Shown here piece after piece: positions 8,371 through 17,515 of a stretch of 64,000 nucleotides of DNA (its first letter is position 1; every line of letters starts with the position of its first letter). Source of the stretch: Rikenellaceae bacterium. Lineage in GTDB: Bacteria > Bacteroidota > Bacteroidia > Bacteroidales > Rikenellaceae. The translations under genes were made by a program, and so were the position numbers. The notes under the pieces are model-generated. The model worked only from the letters and a program-made list of their open reading frames with translations. It was not told the origin of the DNA and made no database searches. The stretch spans positions 62,001 to 126,000 of the forward strand of contig SUZJ01000003.1 in assembly GCA_015059945.1 (NCBI GenBank), given 5' to 3'.

Positions 8371-10509
8371 CTATTTTTCCTCAGGGGCAGCAGCCTCCTC
8401 GGGGGTAATGAAGCCGCGCGAAATCATCAGCGCATCGCGACTGGGATCGGCACCACGGAAGTCGCGGTAGAGGCTCATACCATCTTTCATACCACCCATC
8501 TCCAGCAAGGTGCGGAAGCGGGCAGCAGTCTCGCGGTCAAACAGATTGCCCGTCTCGACAAATGCCTGATAAGCATCCTTGTCGAGCACCTCGGCCCATA
8601 TATAACTATAGTATCCCGACGAGTAACCACCATCGAAGATGTGCGAGAAGTAGGTATAGCGGTAGCGAGGCGCAATCTCCTCAATCAGGCCACGCTGCTC
8701 GTTGAGCACCTTACGCTCGAAGGCGTTGATGTCAATAGGCTCGGTTACGGCCAAGTTGTGAATATCGAGGTCGCTCAGCGAGGCTGCCAACAGCTCGGTG
8801 GTCATAAAGCCCTGGTTGAAGAGGGCGCTCTTCTGGATACGTTTAATCAGGTGGTTGGGAATTACCGAGCCATTCTGGTAGTGGATGGCGTAGGTTTTGA
8901 GCAGTTCGGGCTCCATTGCCCAGTTCTCCATAATCTGGCTGGGGAGCTCAACAAAGTCACGCTCAACACCGCTCAGGCCTTTGTAGGGCACCTGTGCAAA
9001 GAGGTTGTGCAAGGCGTGGCCAAACTCGTGGAAGAAGGTCTCTACGTCGTCAATCGACAGCAGCGAGGGAGCCTTACCCACAGGGCGTGGGAAGTTGCAA
9101 ACTACGGTAACTACGGGGGTTACGCGCTTGCCGTCTTTGATGCTCATATCTACATAGCTGCCGCACCAAGCACCAAAGCCCTTGCTTGGACGTGGGTGGA
9201 AGTCGAAGATAACAACGCCCAGGGTGGTGCCATCGGCATCGAACACCTGGTAGGCGCTACACTCGGGGTTGTAGACGGGCACCTTGGCGGGGCTGAAAGT
9301 GATGCCATAGAGGCGGTTGCAGAGGCCAAACACACCCAGGCGGACATTGTCGAGCGAGAAGTACTGGCGGATGCTCATCTCGTCGAGGCTGTAGCGCTGC
9401 TTGCGCAACTTCTCGGCATAGAACCACCAATCCCACGACTGGAAGGGTGCATCACCCAAGTCGCTTTTGGCCAGCTTCTTCATATCTTCGAGCTCCTTTT
9501 TGGCAGTTTCGAGTGCGGGGCCCCAGATGCCGTCAAGCAGCTCGTAGACAGCCTCGGGAGTCTTGGCCATAACATCGTCGAGCACAAACTGTGCGTGGGT
9601 ATCAAAGCCGAGCAGGTTGGCCCTGCGGGTACGCAGAGCAAGCAGGGTATTGATAACCTCTTTGTTGTCGTTCTTGTCGTCGAGGTTACACTTGGTCAGG
9701 TAGCCGGTGTAGAGCCTCTCGCGCAGGTCGCGCTCCTTCGAGTAGGTCAGGAACGGAATCATACTGGGCTTGCTCAGGTCGAAGAGGTACTTACCCTCGT
9801 AACCTTTTGCCTCGGCAGCCTCTTTGGCTGCGGTGCGCACACTCTGGGGCAGTCCGTTGAGCTGATCGGCTTCGAGCACCATCTCAAACTCGGCATTGGC
9901 TGCGAGCAGGTTTTTGGCATACTGAACGCCGGCCTCCGAGAGCTTCTGGTTAATCTCGGCAAGCTCTTTCTGGTCGGCCTCCGACAGGTTTGCACCCGAG
10001 CGCTCGAAGCTCTTGTAGGTCTTTTCCAACAGACGGAGTTGGTACTCGTCGAGCCCTGCATTTTTGCGGCCCAGATATACCTTTTTGACGCGTTTGAACA
10101 GCTCGGGGTTCATCATAATCTCGTCGCTGTGGGCCGAGAGCATAGGGCTTACCTTGATCTGAATTTTCTGCATCTGCTCGTTGGTATCGGCCTCGGCCAC
10201 CAAAAAGAAGCAGTTGCTCACACGGCCAAGCAGTTCGCCTGCATTGTCAAGAGCCAAGATGGTATTCTCCCAAGTGGGCTCTTCGGGATTATTGATGATA
10301 GCCTTAATCTCCTCTTTGTGGGCCTTCATTGCGGCCTTAAAGGCGGGCATATAGTCATCGAGCTCGATTTGGTCAAATGGGGGCACACCCAGAGGGGTGG
10401 TCCACTCGGCCAGCAGGGGGTTCTCGCGCGAGGCCGAGCCACCCTCGTTGCTACACGAAATTGTCATAAGTGCAATCAGTGTGGTCAGTAATACAAATGT
10501 TTTCTTCAT
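8371..10509 (-). CDS. M3 family zinc metallopeptidase, lipoprotein (second copy)
   Basis: This is a 712-residue M3 peptidase with a lipoprotein signal (MTISC, lipidated Cys 19) and the active site HEFGH at residues 494-498. The third zinc ligand is probably E521 in DFVELPSQIMENW, 23 rather than 25 residues after the second His, because the GLSGVERDF loop is two residues shorter. It is a diverged paralogue of the protein at 2765-4861 and shares the FERSGANLS, FLTYSKERD and HIFDGGYSSGYYSYIWAEVLD blocks. Like that copy it is expected to cleave short peptides outside the cytoplasm. It is transcribed toward its paralogue and ends at a strong terminator. A 31-bp gap separates it from the fabD stop upstream, so it may be the second gene of a fabD operon. 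Confidence 0.92.
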   Translation of the reverse strand: MKKTFVLLTTLIALMTISCSNEGGSASRENPLLAEWTTPLGVPPFDQIELDDYMPAFKAAMKAHKEEIKAIINNPEEPTWENTILALDNAGELLGRVSNCFFLVAEADTNEQMQKIQIKVSPMLSAHSDEIMMNPELFKRVKKVYLGRKNAGLDEYQLRLLEKTYKSFERSGANLSEADQKELAEINQKLSEAGVQYAKNLLAANAEFEMVLEADQLNGLPQSVRTAAKEAAEAKGYEGKYLFDLSKPSMIPFLTYSKERDLRERLYTGYLTKCNLDDKNDNKEVINTLLALRTRRANLLGFDTHAQFVLDDVMAKTPEAVYELLDGIWGPALETAKKELEDMKKLAKSDLGDAPFQSWDWWFYAEKLRKQRYSLDEMSIRQYFSLDNVRLGVFGLCNRLYGITFSPAKVPVYNPECSAYQVFDADGTTLGVVIFDFHPRPSKGFGAWCGSYVDMSIKDGKRVTPVVTVVCNFPRPVGKAPSLLSIDDVETFFHEFGHALHNLFAQVPYKGLSGVERDFVELPSQIMENWAMEPELLKTYAIHYQNGSVIPNHLIKRIQKSALFNQGFMTTELLAASLSDLDIHNLAVTEPIDINAFERKVLNEQRGLIEEIAPRYRYTYFSHIFDGGYSSGYYSYIWAEVLDKDAYQAFVETGNLFDRETAARFRTLLEMGGMKDGMSLYRDFRGADPSRDALMISRGFITPEEAAAPEEK

Positions 10510-10540
10510 AGCTATTTGGTGTATTGATTAGTTGTCAGTC

Positions 10541-11395
10541 TTATGCCCTTATTTTGGCGATAAGTCCTTGGAGCACAGCGCCTGGGCCGAGCTCGACAAA
10601 CTCCTCGGCGCCATCGGCCAGCATAGCCTTTACGCTCTGTGTCCACCTTACGGGCGAGGTGAGTTGGGCCACCAGATTGGCCTTGATTTCCTCGGGCGAA
10701 GTGTGGGGTTTGGCATCGACATTTTGGTAGATGGGGCAGCGTGGGGTGTGGAACTCGGTCTGCTCTATGGCCTCGGCCAACTTAACCCTTGCCGACTCCA
10801 TACAGGGCGAGTGGAAACCTCCGCCAACAGCCAGTGGCAAGGCTCGTTTGGCACCCGCCTCTTTGGCCTTTACCGAGGCCTCCTTAACAGCCTCTACCGT
10901 ACCCGAAATAACCACCTGTCCGGGGCAGTTGTAGTTGGCTGCTACAACACCATCGATGCCGCTGCAAACCTGCTCGACAGCCTCGTCTGATAGGCCCAAT
11001 ACGGCTGCCATAGTCGAGGGTACGGCCTCGCAAGCTGCCTGCATAGCCAGCGCACGAGCGTAGACCAGTCTTAGGCCCGCCTCGAAGTCGATTGCTCCCG
11101 AAGCTACAAGGGCGCTGAACTCGCCAAGCGAGTGGCCTGCCACCATATCGGGCTGAAACTCGTCGCCCAAGGCCACCGCAGCAGCTACCGAGTGGATAAA
11201 TACCGCAGGCTGAGTAACTTTGGTCTGGCGCAACTGGTCATCAGTACCACCAAACATAATATCGCTAATCTTGAAACCCAAGACTTCATCAGCTTTGTCA
11301 AAAAGTGCTTTTGCGGCTGGGCTGCTCTCGTAGAGGTCGTGGCCCATACCGCTGAATTGTGCTCCCTGTCCAGGGAAAACAAATGCTTTTTTCAT
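10541..11395 (-). CDS. fabD: Malonyl-CoA:acyl-carrier-protein transacylase
   Basis: FabD moves malonyl from CoA to ACP to supply fatty-acid elongation in the cytoplasm. The nucleophile motif GHSLGEFSAL places the catalytic Ser at residue 89, and the catalytic His is H195 in GGGFHSPCMES. The N-terminal FVFPGQGAQFSGMG oxyanion-hole motif is intact, and the 284-residue length is normal. It lies immediately upstream of the second M3 peptidase and diverges from plsC, so acyl-chain supply and phospholipid assembly genes face away from a shared 250-bp control region. Confidence 0.95.
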   Translation of the reverse strand: MKKAFVFPGQGAQFSGMGHDLYESSPAAKALFDKADEVLGFKISDIMFGGTDDQLRQTKVTQPAVFIHSVAAAVALGDEFQPDMVAGHSLGEFSALVASGAIDFEAGLRLVYARALAMQAACEAVPSTMAAVLGLSDEAVEQVCSGIDGVVAANYNCPGQVVISGTVEAVKEASVKAKEAGAKRALPLAVGGGFHSPCMESARVKLAEAIEQTEFHTPRCPIYQNVDAKPHTSPEEIKANLVAQLTSPVRWTQSVKAMLADGAEEFVELGPGAVLQGLIAKIRA

Positions 11396-11421
11396 AACTC
11401 TAAATTTAGTTTTCCGAAATG

Positions 11422-11429
11422 CAAATATA
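11422..11429 (-). promoter_or_regulatory. Bacteroidetes -7 box (TATATTTG) for fabD
   Basis: Read on the minus strand, TATATTTG lies 27 nt before the fabD ATG. No good TTTG was seen 19 nt further upstream. Confidence 0.45.
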
Positions 11430-11534
11430 CAAATTCAATTCGAAAGTCGAAACGGCTCACCAAATTATGCTCGCGACGGCCAAAAAAATGGCTCAAAATG
11501 GGGTTTTGGATTTCAAAAATCCATTTAATATACC

Positions 11535-11542
11535 TATATTTG
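11535..11542 (+). promoter_or_regulatory. Bacteroidetes -7 box (TATATTTG) for the plsC operon
   Basis: TATATTTG lies about 105 nt before plsC. A weak TTTC sits 20 nt upstream of it in place of the -33 TTTG. The segment before it (GGCTCAAAATGGGGTTT) resembles one before the gyrA promoter near 22470. Confidence 0.4.
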
Positions 11543-11646
11543 CAGGTTGTAATATAGATTGAGGTAATCTGCCACCAAATGTCAGTCGGGGCGTGTAATT
11601 TTGCCGCAGAAAGTGCGCAGAAAAGTGATAGACAAGTGATAGAAAA

Positions 11647-12399
11647 ATGATAGTAATGATACTCTACATATTGGTAATCGTGGTGTGGGCCCTGTTGTCG
11701 TTAGTGGCAATGGCCATCACAGCACTGATCGACCTGCTCGTGGGAGGTGGAGAGCGCCGACTGACGCTCTGGCTCTCCTATGTGGTGGCCCGAATGGTCT
11801 ACCGCCTCTCGCCCGCCTGGAAGGTGCGCATCGAGGGGCGAGAGAACTTCCCCGCCGACGGTCGCCCATACGTCATCACTGCCAACCACCAGTCGTTCTT
11901 CGACATTCCGCTTATGTTCTTCATACCCCCACGCAACGGGTTCAACTTTGTGTCGAAAGTAGAGGTGCGCAAAATTCCTGCCATTGGGTGGATGCTCGGA
12001 CTGAGGAACGATATTGTTATCCAACGAGGCACAACCAAGGCCGCTGCTGCCGTAATGGAGCAGGGTACAAAGCACTTGAAAGGTGGCACCAGTGTAGTAA
12101 TCTTCCCCGAGGGTACACGCAGCAAGGATGGTCAGGTGCACTTGTTCAAGGAGGGTGCCTTCCGACTGGCTCAGGAGTGTGGCGTAGACATTGTGCCCTG
12201 TGTGCTCGACGGCACGCCCAACCTGCTGACCAAGCGAGGGCTCAAACGCAGCATACTCACCCTGCGCATACTGCCCACCATCAAGGCCGAGCAGTTCGAG
12301 GGGCAGAATCCACGCGAGGTGGCCCAGAGGGTGCAGCAGCTGACAGCCGAGGCTCTGGCCGACCTGCGCGAGAGGGTAAAACAGCCAAGCAGCAAATAG
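11647..12399 (+). CDS. plsC: 1-acyl-sn-glycerol-3-phosphate acyltransferase
   Basis: PlsC esterifies the sn-2 position of lysophosphatidic acid to make phosphatidic acid at the inner membrane. An N-terminal hydrophobic segment (residues 1-33) is followed by the catalytic HX4D motif, here NHQSFFD with H81 and D86, and by the phosphate-binding block VVIFPEGTRSKDG near residue 150. The length of 250 residues fits the family. It is the first gene of the plus-strand run leading into parE and parC, 52 bp upstream of parE. Confidence 0.93.
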   Translation: MIVMILYILVIVVWALLSLVAMAITALIDLLVGGGERRLTLWLSYVVARMVYRLSPAWKVRIEGRENFPADGRPYVITANHQSFFDIPLMFFIPPRNGFNFVSKVEVRKIPAIGWMLGLRNDIVIQRGTTKAAAAVMEQGTKHLKGGTSVVIFPEGTRSKDGQVHLFKEGAFRLAQECGVDIVPCVLDGTPNLLTKRGLKRSILTLRILPTIKAEQFEGQNPREVAQRVQQLTAEALADLRERVKQPSSK

Positions 12400-12451
12400 G
12401 AAAAAGAGAGAGATAGAATAACCCAAAACATAGAGATACAAAACTAACAAC

Positions 12452-14326
12452 GTGGCAAACGAAACAAACAAAATAGCAAGTCAGTATACCGACGAGGATA
12501 TCACCAAGTTGCCCCCACGCGAACAGGTGCGACTAAGGCCCGGTATGTGGATTGGTAAACTGGGCGACGGCACGCTGGCCGAGGATGGTATCTACACCCT
12601 CATCAAAGAGGTTGTGGACAACTCTGTCGATGAGTTTACTATGGGACACGGCTCGCAAATCGACATCACCATCGAGGACAAGTGGGTAACCATCAGGGAC
12701 TATGGTCGCGGTATTCCACTTAATATGCTCGACGCCTGTGTGGGCGAGATGAATGTGAGTGGTAAGTACAACGGTGCGGGCTACAAAAAGACCGTAGGTC
12801 TGAATGGTGTAGGTCTGAAAGCCGTAAACTACCTCTCGGCCCACTTCGAGGCTCGCAGTGTCAGGGAGGGCAAGTCGCGCACTGTTGTATTCGAGCAGGG
12901 TGTGCTCAAAGAGGACAGGCGCGAAGACAATGTAACCGACAAGCCGGGTACTACGGTGCGCTATCTGGTCGATGAGGAGATTTTCGGCATCTACGACTAC
13001 AACCCCGAGTATGTCGAACAGAAGGTGCGCAACTACACCTATCTCAACACCGGCTTGGCATTCCGACTGAATGGCAAAAAATTCGAGTCGAAACACGGTC
13101 TGCTGGACCTGCTGACCGAGAATTTGGGCGAAGACCCTCTCTATCCGCCAATCCACTTGAAAGGCAAGGATATCGAGATTGCCTTCACCCACGGCACAGG
13201 CTATGGCGAAACATACTTCTCGTTCGTAAACTCGCAGCACACCACTCAGGGCGGTACCCACCAGGCAGCCTTCAAAGAGGCGGTATCGAAGACCATCAAG
13301 GAGTTCTTCAAGAAGGACTACGACCCTGCCGACGTGAGGGCCAGCATTATTGCAGCAGTGAGCGTGAGTGTCGAGGAGCCCGAGTTCGAGAGTCAGACCA
13401 AGATTAAGCTCTCGTCGAAGAATATGGGCCCCGGACTGCTGTCGGTGCGCCAGTTCATAGGCGACTTTGTAAAGCAGGAGCTTGACGACTACCTGCATAT
13501 GCACTCCGAGACGGCAACCATTATGAACAAGAAGATTGCCGACAACGAGAAGGAGCGCAAGGCTATCACAACGGTGCAGAAAAAGGCCCGCGAGATTGCC
13601 AAAAAGGTGAGCCTCAACAACCGCAAACTGCGCGACTGCAAGATCCACTACTGCGACGACAAGAACCCCCGCAAAGAGGAGTCGATGATATTCATCACCG
13701 AGGGACTTTCGGCAAGCGGCTCGATTACCGCTTCGAGGGATGTTCAGACTCAGGCGGTATTCTCGCTCAGGGGTAAGCCCAAGAACTGCTATGGCGAGAG
13801 CAAGACCTTTGTGTACAAAAACGAGGAGTTCAACCTGTTGCAGGCAGCGCTGGATATCGAGGAGAGCATCGACAATCTACGCTACAACAAGATTATCATC
13901 GCCACCGATGCCGATGTGGATGGTATGCACATCAGGCTGCTGATGATGAGCTTCTTCTTGCAGTTCTTCCCCGAGGTCATAAGGCAAAACCACCTATTTG
14001 TGTTGCAAACTCCTCTGTTCAGGGTGCAGAACAAACAGCAGACCAAGATACTCTACTGCTACAACGAGGAGGAGAAGCAGAAGGCTATGGAGGAGATTGG
14101 TCCCAACTACGAGGTTACACGATTCAAAGGTTTGGGCGAGATTTCGTCGAGCGAGTTCAAGGAGTTTATTGGCCCCAAGATGAGGCTCGAGCCTGTGAAG
14201 ATTTCGGCCGAGGAGCCCATCCACACGATGTTGGAGTTCTATATGGGCAGCAACACCCCCGAGCGCCAAGGCTTCATCATCGACAACCTGCGCATCGAGG
14301 CCGACTATGTCGATGACCTCAGGTAG
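12452..14326 (+). CDS. parE: Type IIA DNA topoisomerase subunit B (topoisomerase IV, ParE)
   Basis: This is the ATPase/TOPRIM subunit that with ParC decatenates daughter chromosomes. The GHKL ATPase domain is at the N-terminus (EVVDNSVDEF, GRGIP, VGLNGVGLKAVNYLS). The TOPRIM domain has the general-base Glu at about E417 (ITEGLSASGS) and the metal-binding acidic cluster D486-x-D488-x-D490 (DADVDGMH). The 624-residue length fits ParE. The start is GTG at 12452, since no ATG lies between it and the conserved N-terminus. It sits 50 bp before parC, which supports a topoisomerase IV rather than gyrase assignment; gyrB is not in the window. Confidence 0.92.
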   Translation: MANETNKIASQYTDEDITKLPPREQVRLRPGMWIGKLGDGTLAEDGIYTLIKEVVDNSVDEFTMGHGSQIDITIEDKWVTIRDYGRGIPLNMLDACVGEMNVSGKYNGAGYKKTVGLNGVGLKAVNYLSAHFEARSVREGKSRTVVFEQGVLKEDRREDNVTDKPGTTVRYLVDEEIFGIYDYNPEYVEQKVRNYTYLNTGLAFRLNGKKFESKHGLLDLLTENLGEDPLYPPIHLKGKDIEIAFTHGTGYGETYFSFVNSQHTTQGGTHQAAFKEAVSKTIKEFFKKDYDPADVRASIIAAVSVSVEEPEFESQTKIKLSSKNMGPGLLSVRQFIGDFVKQELDDYLHMHSETATIMNKKIADNEKERKAITTVQKKAREIAKKVSLNNRKLRDCKIHYCDDKNPRKEESMIFITEGLSASGSITASRDVQTQAVFSLRGKPKNCYGESKTFVYKNEEFNLLQAALDIEESIDNLRYNKIIIATDADVDGMHIRLLMMSFFLQFFPEVIRQNHLFVLQTPLFRVQNKQQTKILYCYNEEEKQKAMEEIGPNYEVTRFKGLGEISSSEFKEFIGPKMRLEPVKISAEEPIHTMLEFYMGSNTPERQGFIIDNLRIEADYVDDLR

Positions 14327-14327
14327 A

Positions 14328-14358
14328 GTTGAAAGTTGAAAATTGAAAATTGAAAATT
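14328..14358. repeat. Short tandem repeat (GTTGAAA/ATTGAAA heptamers)
   Basis: Four to five copies of a 7-nt unit (GTTGAAA, then ATTGAAA) fill the gap between parE and parC. The related units GTTGGGA and GTTGAAG lie at 17411-17434, directly after parC. Confidence 0.6.
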
Positions 14359-14376
14359 TCTCCGCAAGAAGGATAG

Positions 14377-17300
14377 ATGGAAGATAATAAAAACATAGAG
14401 AATCTTAACGACGAGAATTTGGAGCAGGTTAGCACCGCTACCGAGGAGGCTATGGAGGCCGAGGAGGTTGTGGAGGTCAAAGATGTAGACTCGCGCAAGC
14501 TCTCCGACAAGTATGCCAAGCTGATGGGCGAGGGCGGCAAGGCCCGCACCAAGCTGACGGGGCTCTACCGCGACTGGTTTTTGGATTACGCCTCGTATGT
14601 AATCTTGGAGCGCGCAGTGCCCTACATCGACGATGGTCTGAAACCCGTACAGCGCCGTATCCTGCACTCGATGAGGCGTATGTATGACGGCAGCCGCATC
14701 AAGGTGGCCAACATTGTGGGACACACTATGCAGTTCCACCCCCACGGCGACGCCTCGATTGGCGATGCACTGGTGCAGCTGGGCCAGAAGAACCTGCTTA
14801 TCGACACCCAGGGTAACTGGGGTAACATACTCACGGGCGACGGAGCTGCCGCACCTCGTTATATCGAGGCGAGGTTGTCGAAGTTTGCGCTGGAGGTTGT
14901 TTTTAGCCCCAAGATTACCGAGTGGATGCTATCGTACGACGGCCGCAACAAAGAGCCCGTAACGCTGCCTGTGAAATTCCCCTTGCTGCTGGCACAGGGT
15001 GTAGAGGGTATTGCCGTAGGTCTGTCGTCGAAGATTCTGCCCCACAACTTCAACGAGCTGTTAGACGGCTGCGTGGCACACCTCAAAGGCGAGGAGTTTG
15101 AGCTCTACCCCGACTTCCCCACGGGCGGTCTGATGGACGTGAGCCGTTATAACGACGGCCTTAGGGGTGGCTCGGTGAAAGTGAGGGCCCGCATCAACAA
15201 GATTGACAAGCGCACCATTGCAATTACCGAAATTCCATTTACCACCACCTCCGAGAGCGTAAAAGAGTCTATTGTAAGGGCTTCGGAGCAGGGCAAGATA
15301 AAGATTAAGAACGTAGACGACAACACCGCCTCGACTGTGGAATTGTTGGTACACGTTGCTGCGGGCGAGTCGCTGGACAAGACCATCGATGCTCTGTATG
15401 CCTTCACCGACTGTCAGGTGTCGATTTCGCCCAACTCGTGCGTTATTCGCGACGACAAACCCTGCTTCTTGGGCGTGAAGGATATCCTGCGCCACAATGC
15501 CGAGCACACTCGCTCGCTGTTGGGCAAGGAGTTGCAGGTAAGGCTCGACGAGCTGAACGAAGAGTGGCATATGGCCTCGCTCGAGCGCATCTTTATACAG
15601 AACAAGATTTATCAGGTGCTCGAAAAGTGCAAGTCGCCCGAAGAGGCCTACAAGGCTGTGGATGATGCATTGGAGCCCTTCAAGAAGTTGCTCCGCAGAG
15701 AGGTTACAAGGGATGATGTAATCAAACTGACCGAGCTGAAATTTATCCGCATCACCCGCTACGACCTCGACAAGGCCGACAACCACATAAAGGCCGTAGA
15801 GAAGGAGACCAAGCAGGTACGCCACGACTTGGCCCACCTGACCGAATTTGCCATTGCCTACTTCGAGGGTATCAAGGAGCGTTACGGCAAAGGGCGCGAG
15901 CGCAAGACCGAGATTAGGGAGTTCGACACCATCGCCCAGTCGAAGGTAGCCGTTATCAACTCTAAGCTATACGTAGACCGCGAGGGTGGTTTCTTTGGCA
16001 TAGGCAACCAGATGCGCCAGAACGAATACGTGTGCGACTGCTCGGATATGGACGATGTGATTGTATTTGCCGAGGATGGCCGCTACACCATACGCAAGGT
16101 GCTCGACAAAGACTACTTCGCCCCAGGCATTGTCTATGTGGGCGTGTTCCGCAGGGGCGACGAGCGCACCATCTACAACGTGCTCTACCGCGACGGCGAC
16201 AAGGGAGCAAGTATGATGAAGCGTTGCGCTATCAGTGCAGTTACCCGCGACAAGGAGTACAACATTACCAAGGGTACTCCCAAGAGCCGCATACTCTATA
16301 TGAGCGTAAACCCCAATGGCGAGGCCGAGGTATTGAAGATTATCTTCCGCCAAAAGGCCAAGCTGAAAAAGGCCATAGTAGACCTCGATTTCAGCCAGCT
16401 GGCCATAAAGGGGCGCGCCTCGCAGGGCAACATCTTCTCGCGTAACCCGATACACAAAATCCTGCTCAAAAGCAAGGGTGCATCTACTCTTGCCGGTCAG
16501 CAGATTTGGTACGACGAGGACGTAAAGAGGCTCAACGACAGTGGCCACGGCAAGTTGCTGGGCGAGTTTGAAGGCAACGACAAGATTATTGTCTTTACCT
16601 CTAAGGACCAGTTCTACACCACAGGCTACGATGTTGGCCACCACTTCCCCGAGGATACCACCAGGGTTGAGAAGTACGACTCGGCAAAGATTTACAGCGT
16701 AATCTACTGGGATAGTGTAGCCAAGTTCTACTACGTCAAGAGGTTTATGGCCGAGGCCAACGACAAGATGTCGTGGTTTGTGGATGAGGAAAATCCCAAG
16801 TCGAAGGCTATTGCACTCACCGACGAGCCAAGGCCCGCAATGGAGGTTGTCTATGGCGGTGTTCACGCGACCAAGCCTTCGGACGTTATAGACGTGGCCG
16901 AGTTTATCGGTGTCAAGGGCTACAAGGCCAAGGGCAAGAGGGTTACGACCTACGAGGTAGAGAAACTGAGGTTCATACCCAGCTACTTCGCCCCCACCCC
17001 AACCGAGCCCGAGGGGGAGCAGGAGAAGGAGCAAGGTGATGAGTCGGCAGCAGCCACCCCCCAGCCCGACTTTGAGGTAGAGCAGCAGAGCACCCCCGAA
17101 GTGGCCGAGGAGCAAGCCCCCGCAGCCGAGGGAAAGGAGGTCGAAGCAGCCGCCCCCGCAGTAGAGCCCGAAAAGCCCAAAGCCAAGGCTAAGGCCGAGC
17201 CCAAGCCCAAGGAGATTGCAAAAGATGAGCCCAAGGTACCCGAAGAGAAGGTGCCCGAAGTTGTAGAAGCCCCCACAGTGGTACCCCTCGATGACGACGA

Positions 17301-17409
17301 GCCCGTAGCCGAAGGGCCCACCGAAGATGTGGTACTCGAAATAATAGTGCCCACAGGCGATGACGAGCCCTCGCACAACCCCGACATTCAACAGCTAAAC
17401 CTGTTTTAG
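14377..17409 (+). CDS. parC: Type IIA DNA topoisomerase subunit A (topoisomerase IV, ParC)
   Basis: This is the DNA-cleaving partner of ParE. The winged-helix region contains HPHGDASIGD (121-130, the quinolone-resistance region) and the active-site tyrosine Y162 in AAPRYIEARLSK. The tower and coiled-coil follow, and then a C-terminal beta-pinwheel without a recognisable gyrase GyrA box. From about residue 870 the protein ends in roughly 140 residues of low-complexity Glu, Pro, Ala and Lys that are not part of the catalytic core and are probably disordered. An acidic 50-residue extension also precedes the core at the N-terminus. The total of 1010 residues is long for ParC mainly because of these tails. 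It forms a clear parE-parC pair. Confidence 0.93.
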   Translation: MEDNKNIENLNDENLEQVSTATEEAMEAEEVVEVKDVDSRKLSDKYAKLMGEGGKARTKLTGLYRDWFLDYASYVILERAVPYIDDGLKPVQRRILHSMRRMYDGSRIKVANIVGHTMQFHPHGDASIGDALVQLGQKNLLIDTQGNWGNILTGDGAAAPRYIEARLSKFALEVVFSPKITEWMLSYDGRNKEPVTLPVKFPLLLAQGVEGIAVGLSSKILPHNFNELLDGCVAHLKGEEFELYPDFPTGGLMDVSRYNDGLRGGSVKVRARINKIDKRTIAITEIPFTTTSESVKESIVRASEQGKIKIKNVDDNTASTVELLVHVAAGESLDKTIDALYAFTDCQVSISPNSCVIRDDKPCFLGVKDILRHNAEHTRSLLGKELQVRLDELNEEWHMASLERIFIQNKIYQVLEKCKSPEEAYKAVDDALEPFKKLLRREVTRDDVIKLTELKFIRITRYDLDKADNHIKAVEKETKQVRHDLAHLTEFAIAYFEGIKERYGKGRERKTEIREFDTIAQSKVAVINSKLYVDREGGFFGIGNQMRQNEYVCDCSDMDDVIVFAEDGRYTIRKVLDKDYFAPGIVYVGVFRRGDERTIYNVLYRDGDKGASMMKRCAISAVTRDKEYNITKGTPKSRILYMSVNPNGEAEVLKIIFRQKAKLKKAIVDLDFSQLAIKGRASQGNIFSRNPIHKILLKSKGASTLAGQQIWYDEDVKRLNDSGHGKLLGEFEGNDKIIVFTSKDQFYTTGYDVGHHFPEDTTRVEKYDSAKIYSVIYWDSVAKFYYVKRFMAEANDKMSWFVDEENPKSKAIALTDEPRPAMEVVYGGVHATKPSDVIDVAEFIGVKGYKAKGKRVTTYEVEKLRFIPSYFAPTPTEPEGEQEKEQGDESAAATPQPDFEVEQQSTPEVAEEQAPAAEGKEVEAAAPAVEPEKPKAKAKAEPKPKEIAKDEPKVPEEKVPEVVEAPTVVPLDDDEPVAEGPTEDVVLEIIVPTGDDEPSHNPDIQQLNLF

Positions 17410-17410
17410 G

Positions 17411-17506
17411 GTTGGGAGTTGAAGGTTGAAAGTTATTAAGGGCCTTAAAGTCCTTAAAGCCTTTAATGACTTAGATCGGCCAGACGTTAGACGTTTGACG
17501 TTAGAC
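17411..17506. repeat. Cluster of heptamer-type repeats between parC and aroK
   Basis: Three blocks follow each other: GTTGGGAGTTGAAGGTTGAA (17411-17430), a CCTTAAAG/CTTAAAGC/CTTTAATG block (17440-17468), and GTTAGACGTTTGACGTTAGA (17486-17505). The second and third recur in the 8.2-8.3 kb gap. The frame upstream of aroK is open through this region, but the translation follows the repeats and is not credible as protein. Confidence 0.55.
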
Positions 17507-17515
17507 AAAAAGAAA

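Noticed and set aside
17426-17515. 30-codon N-terminal extension of shikimate kinase
   Set aside because: The codons are the intergenic heptamer repeats; the P-loop enzyme begins normally at 17516.
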